A DNA stretch of 64,000 bases from contig CM070907.1 in the NCBI GenBank assembly GCA_036417435.1, forward strand, positions 55,846,001-55,910,000, read 5' to 3'. Each line of letters begins with the position of its first letter. The first letter of the stretch is position 1. The translations under genes and the position numbers were made by a program. The notes below the pieces were generated by a model that saw only the letters and a list, made by a program, of their open reading frames with translations, was not told the origin of the DNA and did not search any database. Positions 10,630 to 22,288 of the stretch are shown here, one piece after another. This DNA is from Inia geoffrensis. Taxonomy: Eukaryota; Chordata; Mammalia; Artiodactyla; Iniidae.

Positions 10630-11060
10630 TCACATTATCTCAGTAAAACATAGAGCTATGCTCAGGTTCTAATTAATCAACATTCCTGAACTCAAAAATA
10701 TATAAATTTTAAGAGATAGGTGCACATTTTAAAACAAGCAACCAAAAAATCACCAGGCATGACTATTTCTCCTTTTCTTGAAACCGTAAGGTCAGTTCTC
10801 CCCTGAGAAATTTCCTTAGTTCATATCTAATACTTTTCCAGTTAACAACCAGCCCAAATACCCGCAAACCAATATATGCCCCGATTCCTCATTCTATACT
10901 ATCATTTAAACAAAGCAGTATGAACTAGGATATGAAAACAAACTTTTTGTCGATTTTTTTTTTAAACAAGGTCCTGTTCCTTGCACACCTTGTAAGAATC
11001 CTCTAAACTACTTGAGAAATTTGTTCATGTTTATAACACCTAGCAAACAATCCTAAAGGC
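10630..11060. other. Unassigned, probably old repeat
   Basis: No coding or RNA gene is supported. The AT-rich sequence upstream of the Tigger element may be part of an older transposon, but I cannot name it. Confidence 0.35.
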
Positions 11061-11105
11061 CATAGAGCAAGTAATCAGCCTTCGATCAATGGTTTTTGAT
11101 GTTAC

Positions 11106-11634
11106 TGTTGGGGAGAGGGAAATTTCCCCCTCTACCCTTCTTGAGTTTTTGCGGCTGGACTAATAATAAAATTGACACAAGACAGATTAACAGAAGAAAA
11201 ATAAATTTTGACTCATGCACATGGAAGTCCCATAGAAATGGGACCTAAGAAGTGTCCACACAGGAAGCTTTCATGTTTTTTAGACAAAGAATAAATTTGT
11301 GAGGAATTGACAGGACTAGGAAACTTAGGTTTTGGGTGCCCAGTTAATGAAGAATCTAAACAGAGCTTGGGCTTGGGTTAGTAAATTAAAGAAGTAACAA
11401 GGTTTATTTATATAGGCTTCTGGGTCCCAAATTTCCTATCTTTGGCAGTAAGGGTGTCCTTCTACCTCCAGATGCCAGGGTGCACCTTTCACATGAGAGA
11501 TTTCTTTCCTGCCTTCAGGGAGACAGCAGGGAGAATCAGTGTCTCTCTTGTGTTGGCTATTTCTTAAGTAACTTTAATTCAAAATAATATGCCATCGAGG
11601 CACATTTTGGGGTGGCCTACCTTGGGCTCCAACA
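11106..11634 (-). mobile_element. Solo LTR of family A inside Tigger
   Basis: The plus-strand ends are 'tgttgg' and 'ccaaca', flanked by the 4-bp duplication 'ttac' (11102-11105, 11635-11638). It shares landmarks with 2568-3079. A 4-bp TSD points to a class I retrovirus. Confidence 0.8.
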
Positions 11635-11819
11635 TTACTATTGTAATTGTTTTGGGGTGCCACGAGCCACGCCCATAGAAGATGGCGAACTTAATGGATA
11701 AATGTTTTGTGTGTTCTGACTGCATCACCAACTGGCCGTTGCCCTGTGTCTCTCCTATTCCCTGAGACACAACAGTATTGAAATTAGGCCAATTAATAAC
11801 ACTACAGTGGTCTCTGAGT

Positions 11820-13797
11820 ATGCAAATGAAAGGACGAGTCACACAACTCTCGCTTGAAATCAAAAGTTAGAAATGATGAAACTTAGCGAGGTGGGCATGT
11901 CGAGGTAGGCTTCTTGCACCAAACAGTTAGCCACGTTGTGAATGCAAAGGAAAAGTTCTTGAAGGAAATTAAAAGTGCTACTCCAGTGAACACACGAATG
12001 ATAAGAAAGCAAAACAGCCTTATTGCCGATATGGAGAAACTTTTAGTGGTCTGGATAGAAAATTAAACCAGCCACAACATTCCCTTAAGCCAAAGCATAA
12101 TCCAGAGCAAGGTCCTCACTCTCTTCAATTCCATGAAGACTGAGTGAGGCAAGGAAGCTGCAGAAGAATAGTTTGAAGCTAGCAGAGGTTGGTCCATGAG
12201 GTTTCAGGAAACAAGCCATCCCCATAACATAAAAGAGCAAGGTGAAACAGCATGTGCTGATGTAGGAGCTGCAGCAAGTTATCCAGAAGATCTGGCTGAG
12301 ATAATTAATAAAGGTGGCTATACTAAACAACAGATTTTCAAAGTAGACAAAACAGCCTTATATTGGAAGAAGGTGCCATATAGGAGTTCCATAGCTAGAG
12401 AGGAGAAGTCAATGCCTGGCTTCAAAACTTCAGAGGACAAGCTGACTCTCTTGCTAAGGGTTAATGCAGCTGGTTACTTTAAGTTGAAGTCAATGCTCAT
12501 TTACCATTCCAAAAATCCTAGGGCCCTTAAGAATTATGCTAAGTCTACTCTGCCTATGCTCTATAAATGGAAAAATAAAGCCTGGATGACAGCACATCTG
12601 TTTACAACATGGTTTACTGACTGTTTTAAGCACACTGTGGAGTCATATTGCTCAGAAAAAAAGATTCCTTTCAAAATATGACTGCTCATTGACAACACAC
12701 TTGGTCACCTGTGAGGTCTGATGGAGATCTACAACGAGATTAATATTTTTCATGCCTGCTAACACAACATCCATTCTGTAGCCCATGGATCAGGGAATAA
12801 CTTTGACTTTCAAATCTTATTATTTAAGAAATACATTTTGTAAGAGTCTATAACTGCCACAGACAGTGATTCCTCTGATGGATCTGGGCCAATTGAATTG
12901 AAAACCTGGAAACTATTCACCATTGTAGATGCCATTAATAACATTCTTTTTTAAAGATTATTTTATTATTTATTTATTTATTTGGCTATGCTGGGTCTTA
13001 GTTGCGGCACGCAAGATCTTCACTGCGGCATGCAGGATCTTTTTTTTTTAGTTATGGCATACGAGATCTTTAATTGTGGCATGCAGGATCTTTTAGTTGT
13101 GGCATGTGGGATCCAGTTCCCTGACCAGCGATGGAACCTGGGCCCCCCACATTGGGAGTGTGGAGTCTTAACCACTGGACCACGAAGGAAGTCCCAAGAA
13201 CATTCTTAATTCATGGGAAGAAGTAAAAATATCAACATTAACAGGAGTTTGGAAGAAGTTGATTCCAACCCTTATGGATGACTTTGAGGGGTTCAAGACT
13301 TCAGGGGAGAAAGTAACTGCAGATGTGGTGGAAATAGCAAGAGAACTAGAATTAAAAGTGGAGCCTGAAGATGTGACTGAATTGCTGCAATCTCATCATA
13401 AGACTTTATTGGATGAGGAGTTGCTTCTTATGGATGAGCAAAGAAAGTGGTTTCTTGAGCTGGAGTCTGCTGGTGATGATGCTGTGAAGATTGTTGAAGT
13501 GACAACAAAGGATTTAAAATACAGTAGTACATAAACTTAGTTGATAAAGCAGCAGCAGGGTTTCAGAGGATTAACTTCCATTTTGAAAGAAGTTCTACTG
13601 TGGGTCAAATGCTATCAAACAGCATTGCACACCTCAGAGAAATTGTTTGTGAAAGGAAGAGTCAATTGATGCAACAAATTTTATTGTTTTATTTTAACAA
13701 ATTGCCACGGCTACCCCAACCTTCAGCAACTACCACCCTGACCAGTCAGCAGCCATCAACATCAAGGCAAAACCCTCCATCAGCAAGAAGATTATGA
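11820..13797 (+). pseudogene. Tigger transposase remnant
   Basis: Pieces in plus-strand frames match the Tigger/pogo transposase: a DNA-binding part before 12190, the central piece 12196-12681 (motifs [18 protein letters not shown] and [14 protein letters not shown]), and 3' pieces at 13259-13534 ([23 protein letters not shown]) and 13600-13797. The first catalytic Asp survives in a site reading VDKTA, where VDETA is usual. A stop at 12679 precedes the second catalytic region (IDNTLGH), a further stop precedes PMDQG, and a SINE splits the reading frame at 12949-13198. It cannot make transposase. It is a decayed DDE-type DNA transposon gene with no sign of domestication. Confidence 0.9.
12949..13198 (-). 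mobile_element. CHR-type SINE within Tigger
   Basis: The T-rich tail is on the left and the tRNA-like head on the right ('ggtccagtggttaagactcc' in reverse). The TSD 'aacattctt' lies at 12940-12948 and 13199-13207. Confidence 0.93.
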
Positions 13798-13932
13798 CCT
13801 GCCAAAGGCTCAGGTGATGGTTAGCATTTTTTAGCAATAAAGTATTTTAAAATTAAGGCATGTACATCATTTTTTTAGATGTATTACTGTTGCACAATTA
13901 ATAGACTACAGTATAGGGTAAAGATAACTTTT

Positions 13933-14268
13933 TTTTTTTTTTGGCTGCATCAGGTCTTAGTTGGGGCACACAGGCTCTTCAGTGTGGCACGCAGGCTTCT
14001 CTCTAGTTGTGGTGTGGACTTCTCTCTAGTTGTGGCGTGCAGGTTTTTTTTCTCTCTCTAGTTGTGGTGCACGGGTTCCAGAGTGCATGGGCTCTGTAGT
14101 TTGTGGCACGTGGGCTTTCTTGTTGAGGCACATGAGCTCAGTAGTTGTGGCGCGCGGGCTTAGTTGCCCTGCGGCATGTGGGATCTTAGTTCCCCAATCA
14201 GGGATCGAACCCAACGTCCCCTGCATTGGAATGAGGATTCTTTACTACTGGACAACCAGGGAGGTCCC
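13933..14268 (-). mobile_element. CHR-type SINE (long form) within Tigger
   Basis: The perfect TSD 'aagataactttt' at 13921-13932 and 14269-14280 encloses a T tract, the 'gttgtggcgcgcgggct' body and the head at the right. Confidence 0.95.
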
Positions 14269-14382
14269 AAGATAACTTTTATATGTACTGGGAAACCAAT
14301 AATTCATGGGATTGCTTTATTCCAATATTCATTTTATTGTGGTGGTCTGGAACTGAACCTGAATATTTTTGAAGTATGCCTA

Positions 14383-15825
14383 TACTTCCTCAGTTGTGAC
14401 TTATATTCTTACCTTGTAATCCAGATGGGAAATTCTGCTTATTCCCTGGTTTCCAGGCAAATCTGCTCATACACAGTACTTATGAATACAGAAGATTTTC
14501 TTGAAAAGCTGCAGGTCACACAGCAAATCCTTTAAAGCCCTTAGGAGTCAGTCTGGCCCTCTTCAATCCTCTTTGGCTCCTTGGCCACATGGTGTCCCTC
14601 CTTTGTTCTTTCCTTGTGTAGTACCAGTCTTCCCATTTCTCTGGTCTTCCCTTACTTTCTGAAGTAAGAAGCCTCTTCCACATGCAGAGCAATTTCAGGG
14701 CACTTTCTGCTCTTGGCCTCTTCTTCTACCCAAGAGCTTATCAAGGTTTTTTCCCAAACGAAGTCAACTCCTTTTCAAAGAGGGATTCTGGGGCCAGCAG
14801 TTGAGATAATCACTTCCCATTCCTGTGCCTAATTATGTGTTTATGAGTGTTTCACCCATGGGTCTGAATCAGGTCTTACATGGTTTGTTTTGTTTACCCC
14901 AGCTTCCTGCACTGAGCCCTCAATAACATTTGTAGAATAAGTGAGTTGATGATTGAGAGAATGATTGATTGAAAAAACTGAATCAAAGAATGAATAGGTT
15001 GATGTTAATTTGATCTGATGGTTCCCAGGGATCTTCACTATGCAAAAGAAAGGGGCTGACTAAGGGTCTAGCCCTAATTCTAGTCCCAGTTCTTCCTCTA
15101 ACTTGCTGTGTATCCACAGGCTCTCACATTTCCTTTCTGTACTTTGGCTGTAGAATGAGAGGTGGCTCCTAGTTATTCCTTTCTGTTCTATCAACCACAC
15201 CTCATTCTTATCCCCACGTGATACCTGAAGCTTCACCATGGGGACCTAGTTGGCCTGCTGGGTAGCTTATTATTAAAACCCACCTGCCTGGCTAAGAAGT
15301 GCTTTCAAAGCAGAGGGCCCACCTGGAATTGTTTTAGCCCATGCTTCTTATTCAACAATACCTGATTTTACCACCTACACTTTCCTCATCCTCCTCTAAT
15401 GCCTTAGTTAAGCTGGATGTTGAATGAACTCCCTTTCATCCCTCCCCAACTTTGTGTATTAAATCCCATCAGCCTTTTCCTAAGCCCAGCCCTCAAGCAC
15501 AAGGGCTATGTGTATGCACTTCCTTAACCAGGTTTATTGTCTCTGGAATTTCCTGAAACTTTCTATAGGATTTATGAAGGAAGTGGAGACCCTGTGTGGC
15601 ATTTTTGGCAAGGTTGTGGTTTTAGCTGCTTTTTCACTGGGGCCTTATAACTTGAGCAACTCAAGATGAGTCCTCAGAGGCAAGTGTTTGTGAGAACTGA
15701 CCAGTTTTCATTCATTCCTAGCTCATTTATATCACTAAGCCACTGTGCCAGCAACTAATATTTTAATTTTAGTGTCAAAGAATATCCAATATTACCTTTC
15801 ATATGGTATATTTTGTTAGTGGTGC
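14383..15825. other. Intergenic sequence without a supported gene
   Basis: I see no exon with convincing borders and no repeat I can name with confidence. Scattered pyrimidine-rich stretches may be eroded L2 or MIR. Confidence 0.4.
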
Positions 15826-15893
15826 TGTAACAAGGAAGAACAAAATCTGACTCCATGTTGGATCTGTTTCTTTTACTTTAACCTTTGCTTTCT

Positions 15894-15938
<45 letters not shown>

Positions 15939-16377
15939 GTAATCACTAAAAGGATGTTGTCTATAGCTATTAGACAACATACATAATGGTCTCCCTTGGG
16001 GAACCCTGCCCCTCTTCCCGAATGTTAAACTAAAGTGCTTTTGTTCAGCTCACAGGGAAGCATTCTGACCCTGCCCACCTGTGAACAGCTGCAAGAAAGA
16101 AGAAATTAATACATCCCTTCCCTGAGGCTGGCCAAACCAGGAGATGTTTTGCAAGACTTACGGCCTTTTTATTTTACTTCCTCACCTCCTCCCCCTCTCT
16201 GTTCTATAAAAGAAACTAGCATCGAGACCCTGATAAATGGTACTCTAGGACATTAGTCCGCCATCTTCTCAGATGCTCGGCTTTCTGAATAAAGTCCCTA
16301 TTCCTTGCCTCAACACCTCATCTCCCCATTTATTAGCCTGTCATGTGGCGAGCAGAGCAAGCTTGGACTCAGTAACA
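15826..16377 (+). repeat. 5' LTR of the provirus
   Basis: It runs from 'tgtaacaagg' to 'cagtaaca', with TATAAAAG at 16205-16212 and AATAAA at 16288-16293. It contains a 41-T run at 15895-15935 that is missing from the 3' LTR. Confidence 0.88.
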
Positions 16378-16816
16378 AATCTGGCTTAGCCAGCCAGGAG
16401 TCTTGCTGTTCATGGCTAGCCAGCCCCGATCAGGCAATTTTGGGGCAAGGCCCTAGCAGCTGCTGGGACCATTTGTTTTAAGGATCTTCCCTTCAAAAAA
16501 TTCCTTGAAGTGGCACTGGCTACCCCAGAGCTCGGCATTTGGAGCAAGGAATCGACAAACTTCTGCAAGTCGACAGACTCAATCTTTGTAGGGTAAGTCG
16601 CTCCTGTGTGTACAACCAGGAACAAATTCCCCCTTCAATTTGTTTTGCATTTGTTTGGGGTACCCTGTTGGAGAGGGGAATTGTTGGACTCTGCCTGATT
16701 TGGAAACCAGTTCGTTGGCTTCTGTTTTGTGTGCATCGATGTTGGAATTTGTTTGCGCTTTTTGTTTTGGAATTTGTTTGCACCTATTGTGTTTTGGTGT
16801 TATCAAACTTATAAAA

Positions 16817-17610
16817 ATGGGAAATACTTCATCTATCTCGAAGGAAAGCCCTTTGGGGTGTGTATTAGATAAATGGGCAAAACATAGCCGTGAGCCTATG
16901 TCTAAGAAAGAGATGAGATTCCATACGTAGAAGCATTTATGCTATTGCATCAGGAGGAAGAGAAGTCATCTTTTGGTGCCATCTTATGGTGCAGCAGTCT
17001 GAAAGAAAACCCAAGGGGGAACCTGCTCTACAAGCGGAAGAGGGAGAAAATGAGAGTGGGGACATGTTACTTCAAAACTTAAACCCCCCTCTGCCCTATC
17101 CAGCTCCCCAACTGGCCGAACACGCTGCACCAACAGTTGTCATGTCGCCAACATATTCATTCCTTTTACCGCCTCCTGTTTCCCCTACCTGTGGAGTCGA
17201 ATAGAAGTTTCTATGTTAACCCCCAGGGCACAGGGACCTGGTTTAGTATCACCATCTAAGACCTGACAGGGCATCCAATTTGGACTGGGAGCCACTTCCA
17301 CAGCAGGGCAATTTCCCTTGTGCCAATACCCTGTAGGAGGCCTTAATGCAAATGGCCAACCAGCTGGGTTTCTATGGATACACAATTCGTTCTTGACTTC
17401 CGGATTTGCTTAACTGGAAAAACCATAACCCTCCTTACTGAGAGGACCCATTCCGTTTGACTGAACTTTTCACCTCTATATTTGCCACTCACCATCCCAC
17501 TTGGGCAGACATTCACACTCTTATGAATATAATGCTTACTGGGGTTGAAAGGAGGAAGGGCTTTGGGAAAAAGATTGCCCTAGACTAAAGAATAAGAAGG
17601 AGAATAATAG
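16817..17610 (+). pseudogene. gag remnant (matrix to capsid) of the provirus
   Basis: The gag start at 16817 reads MGNTSS, giving the Gly2 myristoylation context of gammaretroviral matrix, followed by ESPLGCVLDKWAKH. A second piece (16986-17204) is proline-rich, as expected between matrix and capsid. Near 17411-17570 the capsid motif LNWKNHNPP is followed by TSIFATHHPTW and ADIHTLM, matching the class I gag capsid core. Several stops and frame changes separate these pieces, so no Gag protein can be made. In life the protein would have built the virion shell at the plasma membrane. The assignment rests on motifs and order relative to protease and RT. Confidence 0.78.
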
Positions 17611-17767
17611 AAGGAACCCAGGAGCGTCTCATATAAGAAAGAGAGGAACACTCTGCTAATGAATGAAGAGGCCAGGAGACTCCCTTGGGCTTGAGGCATC
17701 CGATTCTAATTTCCCCACAGGAGCCCCAGGTAACTATGACAGTGGGGAACAAATTGATTGACTTTCT

Positions 17768-18091
17768 TTTTTTTTTTTTAAAGATATATATATATATTTT
17801 TTTTTAATGAATTTATTTATTTATTTTTGGCTGTGTTGGGTCTTCATTTCTGTGCGAGGGCTTTCTCTAGTTGCGGTGAGCGGGGGCCACTCTTCATCGC
17901 GGTGCGCGGGCCTTTTACTGTCGCGGCCTTCTCTTGTTGCGGAGCACAGGCTCCAGACGCGCAGGCTCAGTAGCTGTGGTGTGCGGGCTTAGTTGCTCCA
18001 CAGCATGTGGGATTTTCCCAGACCAGGGCTCGAACCCGTGTCCCTTGCATTGGCAGGTGGATTCTCAACCACTGCGCCACCAGGGACGCCC
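17768..18091 (-). mobile_element. CHR-type SINE inside the provirus protease region
   Basis: The perfect TSD 'tgattgactttct' (17755-17767, 18092-18104) flanks a T-rich tail, the GC-rich body and the tRNA head at the right. Confidence 0.95.
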
Positions 18092-18512
18092 TGATTGACT
18101 TTCTAATAGATATGGGTGCCACATATTCGTGGTAAATACCAAGGTGGCACAGAAAATACCTGTCTATCCTGGTCATGGGAGTTTCTGGAGAAGTACAACC
18201 TCTAGAATGCTAATTAGGGGACCCCACCCTTAAACATAGCTTCTTATATATGCCGGAGTGTCCAGTCCCCCTTTTGGGACAAGATATCCTTTGTAAATTA
18301 AATGCTCAAGTAACTTTTTTGCCAGAACAGCTTGACATCAGGGCCCCACTGGAGCATGCTTTAAGCCTACAAATGGCACTAATGGAAACCCAAGAAAAGG
18401 AGAAAGAGCTCTTTTCCCCTGAGGTCTATGAAAAGGTAAGGCCAGAAGTATGGGCTGACAGCACTCTGGGGAAGGCCAAAAACTCAAGACCCATACAAAT
18501 CCCATTAAAAAT
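18092..18512 (+). pseudogene. Retroviral protease remnant
   Basis: The active-site region reads IDMGATYS at 18106-18129, where class I proteases usually have D-T/S-G-A, and is followed at once by a stop. The C-terminal part, MPECPVPLLGQDILCKL (from 18250), is the typical end of an ERV1 protease. A SINE (17768-18091) landed just upstream of the active site and duplicated 13 bases of it. Confidence 0.8.
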
Positions 18513-18521
18513 GGATGCTGG

Positions 18522-18734
18522 GGGGCTTCCCTGGTGGCGCAGTGGTTGGGAGTCCACCTGCCAATGCAGGGGACGCGGGTTCGTGCCCCAGTCCGGGAGG
18601 ATCCCACATGCCGCGGAGCGGCTGGGCCTGTGGGCCATGGCCGCTGGGCCTGCGCGTCCGGAGCCTGTGCTCCGCGGCGGGAGAGGCCACAACAGTGAGA
18701 GGCCCGCATGCCGCAAAAAAAAAAAAAAAAAAAG
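18522..18734 (+). mobile_element. CHR SINE between protease and RT remnants
   Basis: The head 'ggcttccctggtggcgcagt' is followed by the body and an A tail of about 20. The TSD 'ggatgctgg' occurs at 18513-18521 and 18735-18743. Confidence 0.95.
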
Positions 18735-19313
18735 GATGCTGGGACACCTAATCTAAAACAGTATCCCCTGAGACAAGAGGCCCAAAAGGGAATTCAGCCA
18801 ATTCTGGAAAAGTTTTTGAAAACAGGACTGATTAAGCCTTGCAAGTCCTCATATAACACACCTATCCTCCCGGTCAAAAGGCCAAACTTGGCAGAGTATC
18901 ACTCTGTCCAAGATTTGAGGGCTATTAATGAAGTAGTCCAAGACCTACACCCTGTGGTGCCTAATCCATACACTCTGCTCACAACTGTTCCGGGAGAATA
19001 CGGCTGGTTCTCAGTCCTGGACTTAAAAGATGCTTTTCCCTGCATTCCTGTTACAGAAGAGTCACAGCAGCTAAAAGTAAAACACTCCAGCGTAGGAAAA
19101 TGGGTCTGTCAGTCCTTCAGTATCATTGAGGTAGCCACACAAGTCTTTGAAAAAAACACTGTCCTTGTTTTACAAATCCAGTCTTTACAGGACCAGAGGT
19201 GCAGCTCCAAAAATGATCCAAAGCCCACCAATCTTTTTACCACTCCCAAACCTTCCCTTTTTATCTTAAGAGGCTTGTACGTATTAAACAAAGGGGAAAC
19301 AAAGTCATACTAG
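18735..19313 (+). pseudogene. Reverse-transcriptase N-terminal remnant
   Basis: Conserved early RT motifs appear in order: KFLKTGLIKPCKSSYNTPIL, VQDLRAIN, and the motif A region WFSVLDLKDAFPCIP, whose Asp would bind metal. The similarity fades after about 19080, before the YXDD motif, and no RNase H or integrase could be recognised. A SINE at 18522-18734 separates it from the protease end. The piece is a fossil with no enzymatic capacity. Confidence 0.88.
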
Positions 19314-19996
19314 GAGAAACTTGTGTGTATCTTTGAGATGCAAATGTCCTACCTGGTCTTCTCAGGAACTCTTATCTCTGCCATCTTTTTAAAATGCAAA
19401 TTTTGAAAAGAGAGTAAAGTAATTTAGAAATTGACTTGTCAAGGATAAATAGAAATCCTAAATGTCTTTTCTATAAGTATTAGCAAAAAGATTCAGCCAT
19501 CTAGACAAGTGAGCTTGATTTGTTCCATCTGCCAGAAACCCAATTTTAATCCAACCTCTTTCGTAAACTGATGAGTTTTACATTACTGTATGTGACTCAG
19601 GGCTGAAATTTTGAAATGAGAACTATGAGGTTTCTCTGTTTGTTTGTGTGTTTGTATGTGTCTATGTGTGTTGTAGATGTATGGTATTACCAAAATTAAT
19701 TCGTAAAAGAGCTCTACTTAAATGAATTTTAAAAAATTAAGCACTTATGTAAATACTCAGGAATATAAAACTGGCCAGAATGAATTTTGGGTTCACATGA
19801 TCTGGAAAATATTCAACATTAAACTGATATCTGGTATTGAAGGTGGCTTAAACTCGTTGATCTAATTAATATAGACATGTCTTTAGAGTCATTAATTTAA
19901 GCATAATACCTTATTGTACCTAGGAATCAAAAAAGACCTTATTACACCTGTTGCAAGGAAAATAACTTAATAGGATGAAACTTTAAAGTAAATGTA

Positions 19997-20276
19997 GGAA
20001 CTTTCCTGGTGGTACAGTGGGTAAGACTCGGCCCTCCCAATGCAGGGTGCCTGGGTTTGATCTCTGGTCAGGAAACTAGATCCTGCATGCATGCCGCAAC
20101 TAAGAAGTCTGCATGCCACAATTAAGAAGTCCACATGCTGCAACTAAGAAGCCTGCATGCCACAACTAAAAGATCCCATGTGCTGCAACTAAAGATCCTG
20201 CATGCCACAATAAAAATCCTGCATGCTGCAACTAAGACCCAGTGCAGCCAAAATAAATAGATAAGTACTAAAAACA
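19997..20276 (+). mobile_element. Divergent tRNA-derived SINE
   Basis: The head is 'ggaactttcctggtggtaca', followed by repeated 'gcatgccacaactaag' units and a short 3' end. The perfect TSD 'ttaaagtaaatgta' lies at 19983-19996 and 20277-20290. Confidence 0.92.
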
Positions 20277-20690
20277 TTAAAGTAAATGTAAATGAGATAA
20301 GAGCTTTTAGGTAAACTCTGTAGGAAGAATTATGTTCTGAAAATTACCTAAGACAGTCTCTCCAGATTTTGATAACTATTACTTGCTTCTTGGTTTTCAC
20401 TAGAAATTAAAGTTATTAAGAGTTGGGGATTCTAATTTAAATATGTAATTAAAGCTACTAAAAATAATAAAAGATTTCACTATATAATAGGAAAGTGGAA
20501 TATAGGTTTTGAGTAAAAAGGAGTTTTATGCATTGTCAGGCTGAGGTTAGATTAAACTTAATTGATAAATGGATTTTGTTCTTAAATATTCTATGTGATC
20601 AAATGTTTAAAAAAATTTTTTTTGGATTTTTGGATGAATTTCCTATCAAATTCTAATTAAAGATGTTTTGATTTCAGCTAGTTTTGGGAT

Positions 20691-21028
20691 GCTTCAGAGA
20701 GCCCCCGAGAGCCTGCCCTATGGTGTTGGTTTGGCCTGCGGCAGAGCGTTGGTTGGGATTTTCCCTTTTGAGCCATCCTTGGTCATTCATTCAGCTTCAT
20801 CTCTGATGGGACATTGGTTGGGGTTCTCCCCTTTTGGACTGATGGGCATTGGTTGGGAATCTTCCTTTTGTGGGGCTAGGGAACTGTGACCCTGAGAGAC
20901 CAGTTTGATAATGGGACTCATGTGTGACAATACCAGGGTATCCTTTCCTATTGTGTTGGTTTCGCCTGTGGTGTAGCATTGGTTGAGATTTTCTTCATTT
21001 TGGGGGGCTAGGGAACTGTGACCCTGAG
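20691..21028 (+). repeat. Degenerate internal repeats in the provirus body
   Basis: 'gtgttggttt' followed by a 'ggcctg/cgcctg' block occurs near 20723 and 20953, and 'ggctagggaactgtgaccct' near 20874 and 21006. Intervening 'attggttggg' blocks repeat as well. Confidence 0.75.
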
Positions 21029-21512
21029 GCACCTCAGAGAAAAAAAATATATATATTGAACTGACTAGAATTGGTCAATATGCTAAATTACAAAGAAAGC
21101 ATTGTCAAATCAGTGATAAGCCTCCTCAGATTATATGGTATGAATAAATGTTATTAATATAAAATTCTAAAAAACATATAAAGTTTCTGAAATTTACATC
21201 ATGGTATAATGTTATAGTTTTAGTTGTTATTGTAAAATGTTGTATGTCACAACAACTTGGATAAGGTTCTTTGCCAAGAAGAATTGTAATCAGATCTTTA
21301 ACCTTGCTTTTTTAAGACCTTTATCATTCATTGGCAGCTAAGGTGATGCTCTGCAAAACTGCCACATCTTCTAGAAGGCATAAAAAGGAACTTTTTAAAA
21401 ACAAATATGTTTCTGGTAGCCTTTAGATAATGCCACTGGACTGGGTAACAAATGAAAAAACTAATGGAAAACCTGATTACTTCATCTAGATCAACAGGAA
21501 TTAATTAATTAC

Positions 21513-22008
21513 ATGGGACTGAATGAACTGATGAACATGATTTATAACTTTATGACTTTGGGAAATATACTAGTCTTAATCTTTGTTTTCCAGAAAAACC
21601 TTTTCTCTTATGCTATGAGCTACAACAAGTTGATAAAGTATACCCTTGTAAACAGCGATGAAACATTTATCTTTTTCTCTCTACCTGGTCCTGCCAGAAT
21701 TTGGCTTTCTCCAGCCGGCTCTCCTGTGGACTTGATGGTTTATTGTAACTGGATTACAAACCGTTACACTAAGCATTGTTTTAATTTGTTCTTTGTTTCC
21801 TAATTGTTCATCATTTGCATCTCCCTGCTGCACTATGACTTTGTCAGTGTTACTAGCTGCATTGCTTATATCCTGTCTATTATATAAGATTGTTGTCTCT
21901 TACAGTACCCAGTGTGTAACCAAGCCTCCAACAAAATTGATGATGGCTAAACATCTTGAGGAAATAGATCACATTTATGACTCTTATAGAATAATTGTAA
22001 TAGTGTGA
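21513..22008 (+). pseudogene. Possible env remnant of the provirus
   Basis: The position just before the 3' end and a hydrophobic run (LSVLLAALLISCLLYKIVV, near 21846) resemble the membrane anchor of a retroviral TM protein, followed by a polar tail. I see no cysteine motif or cleavage site to confirm it, so this is a guess from position and hydrophobicity. Confidence 0.3.
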
Positions 22009-22288
22009 TTCTAAGTATGGGAAGAAGCAACAAGGGAAAAGATTTCCTGGATCATAATAGACTAGAAAGACAGGATCCAGAGAGTCTTTAATTATCAACA
22101 GGGCCTAATCCAGAAATTAGCACCTGGAGTGGCATATCAACAAGAATTTTTGCCTGATCTAGGATGAGACTCCCAGTGCTGTGGGACAAAATGCGGTCAT
22201 GAAGTGTCTCCCAAATATTTGTCGAATTCCTGACCAGGAGGAGGATCTGAGTAATGGAATATTTTCTGCCATATCAGTAAACAAAGGA

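Larger units (their letters stand above)
11065..14382 (+). mobile_element. Tigger (pogo-type) DNA transposon with three insertions
   Basis: Tigger-like 5' sequence 'tttttgatgttac' at 11093-11105 resumes as 'ttactattgtaattgttttg' at 11635 after an LTR. The element then runs through a broken transposase and ends near 'gaagtatgcct' at about 14382. CHR SINEs at 12949-13198 and 13933-14268 interrupt it. The 5' end is not fixed. Confidence 0.85.

Noticed and set aside
12196..12681. A 161-codon frame as a domesticated transposase gene
   Set aside because: It lies inside a Tigger element with stops, a frame-breaking SINE and no intron or conserved full reading frame.
16378..16440. Primer-binding site of the provirus, to name the tRNA used
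   Set aside because: The sequence after the 5' LTR ('tggcttagccagccagg') does not match any tRNA 3' end that I can state with confidence.
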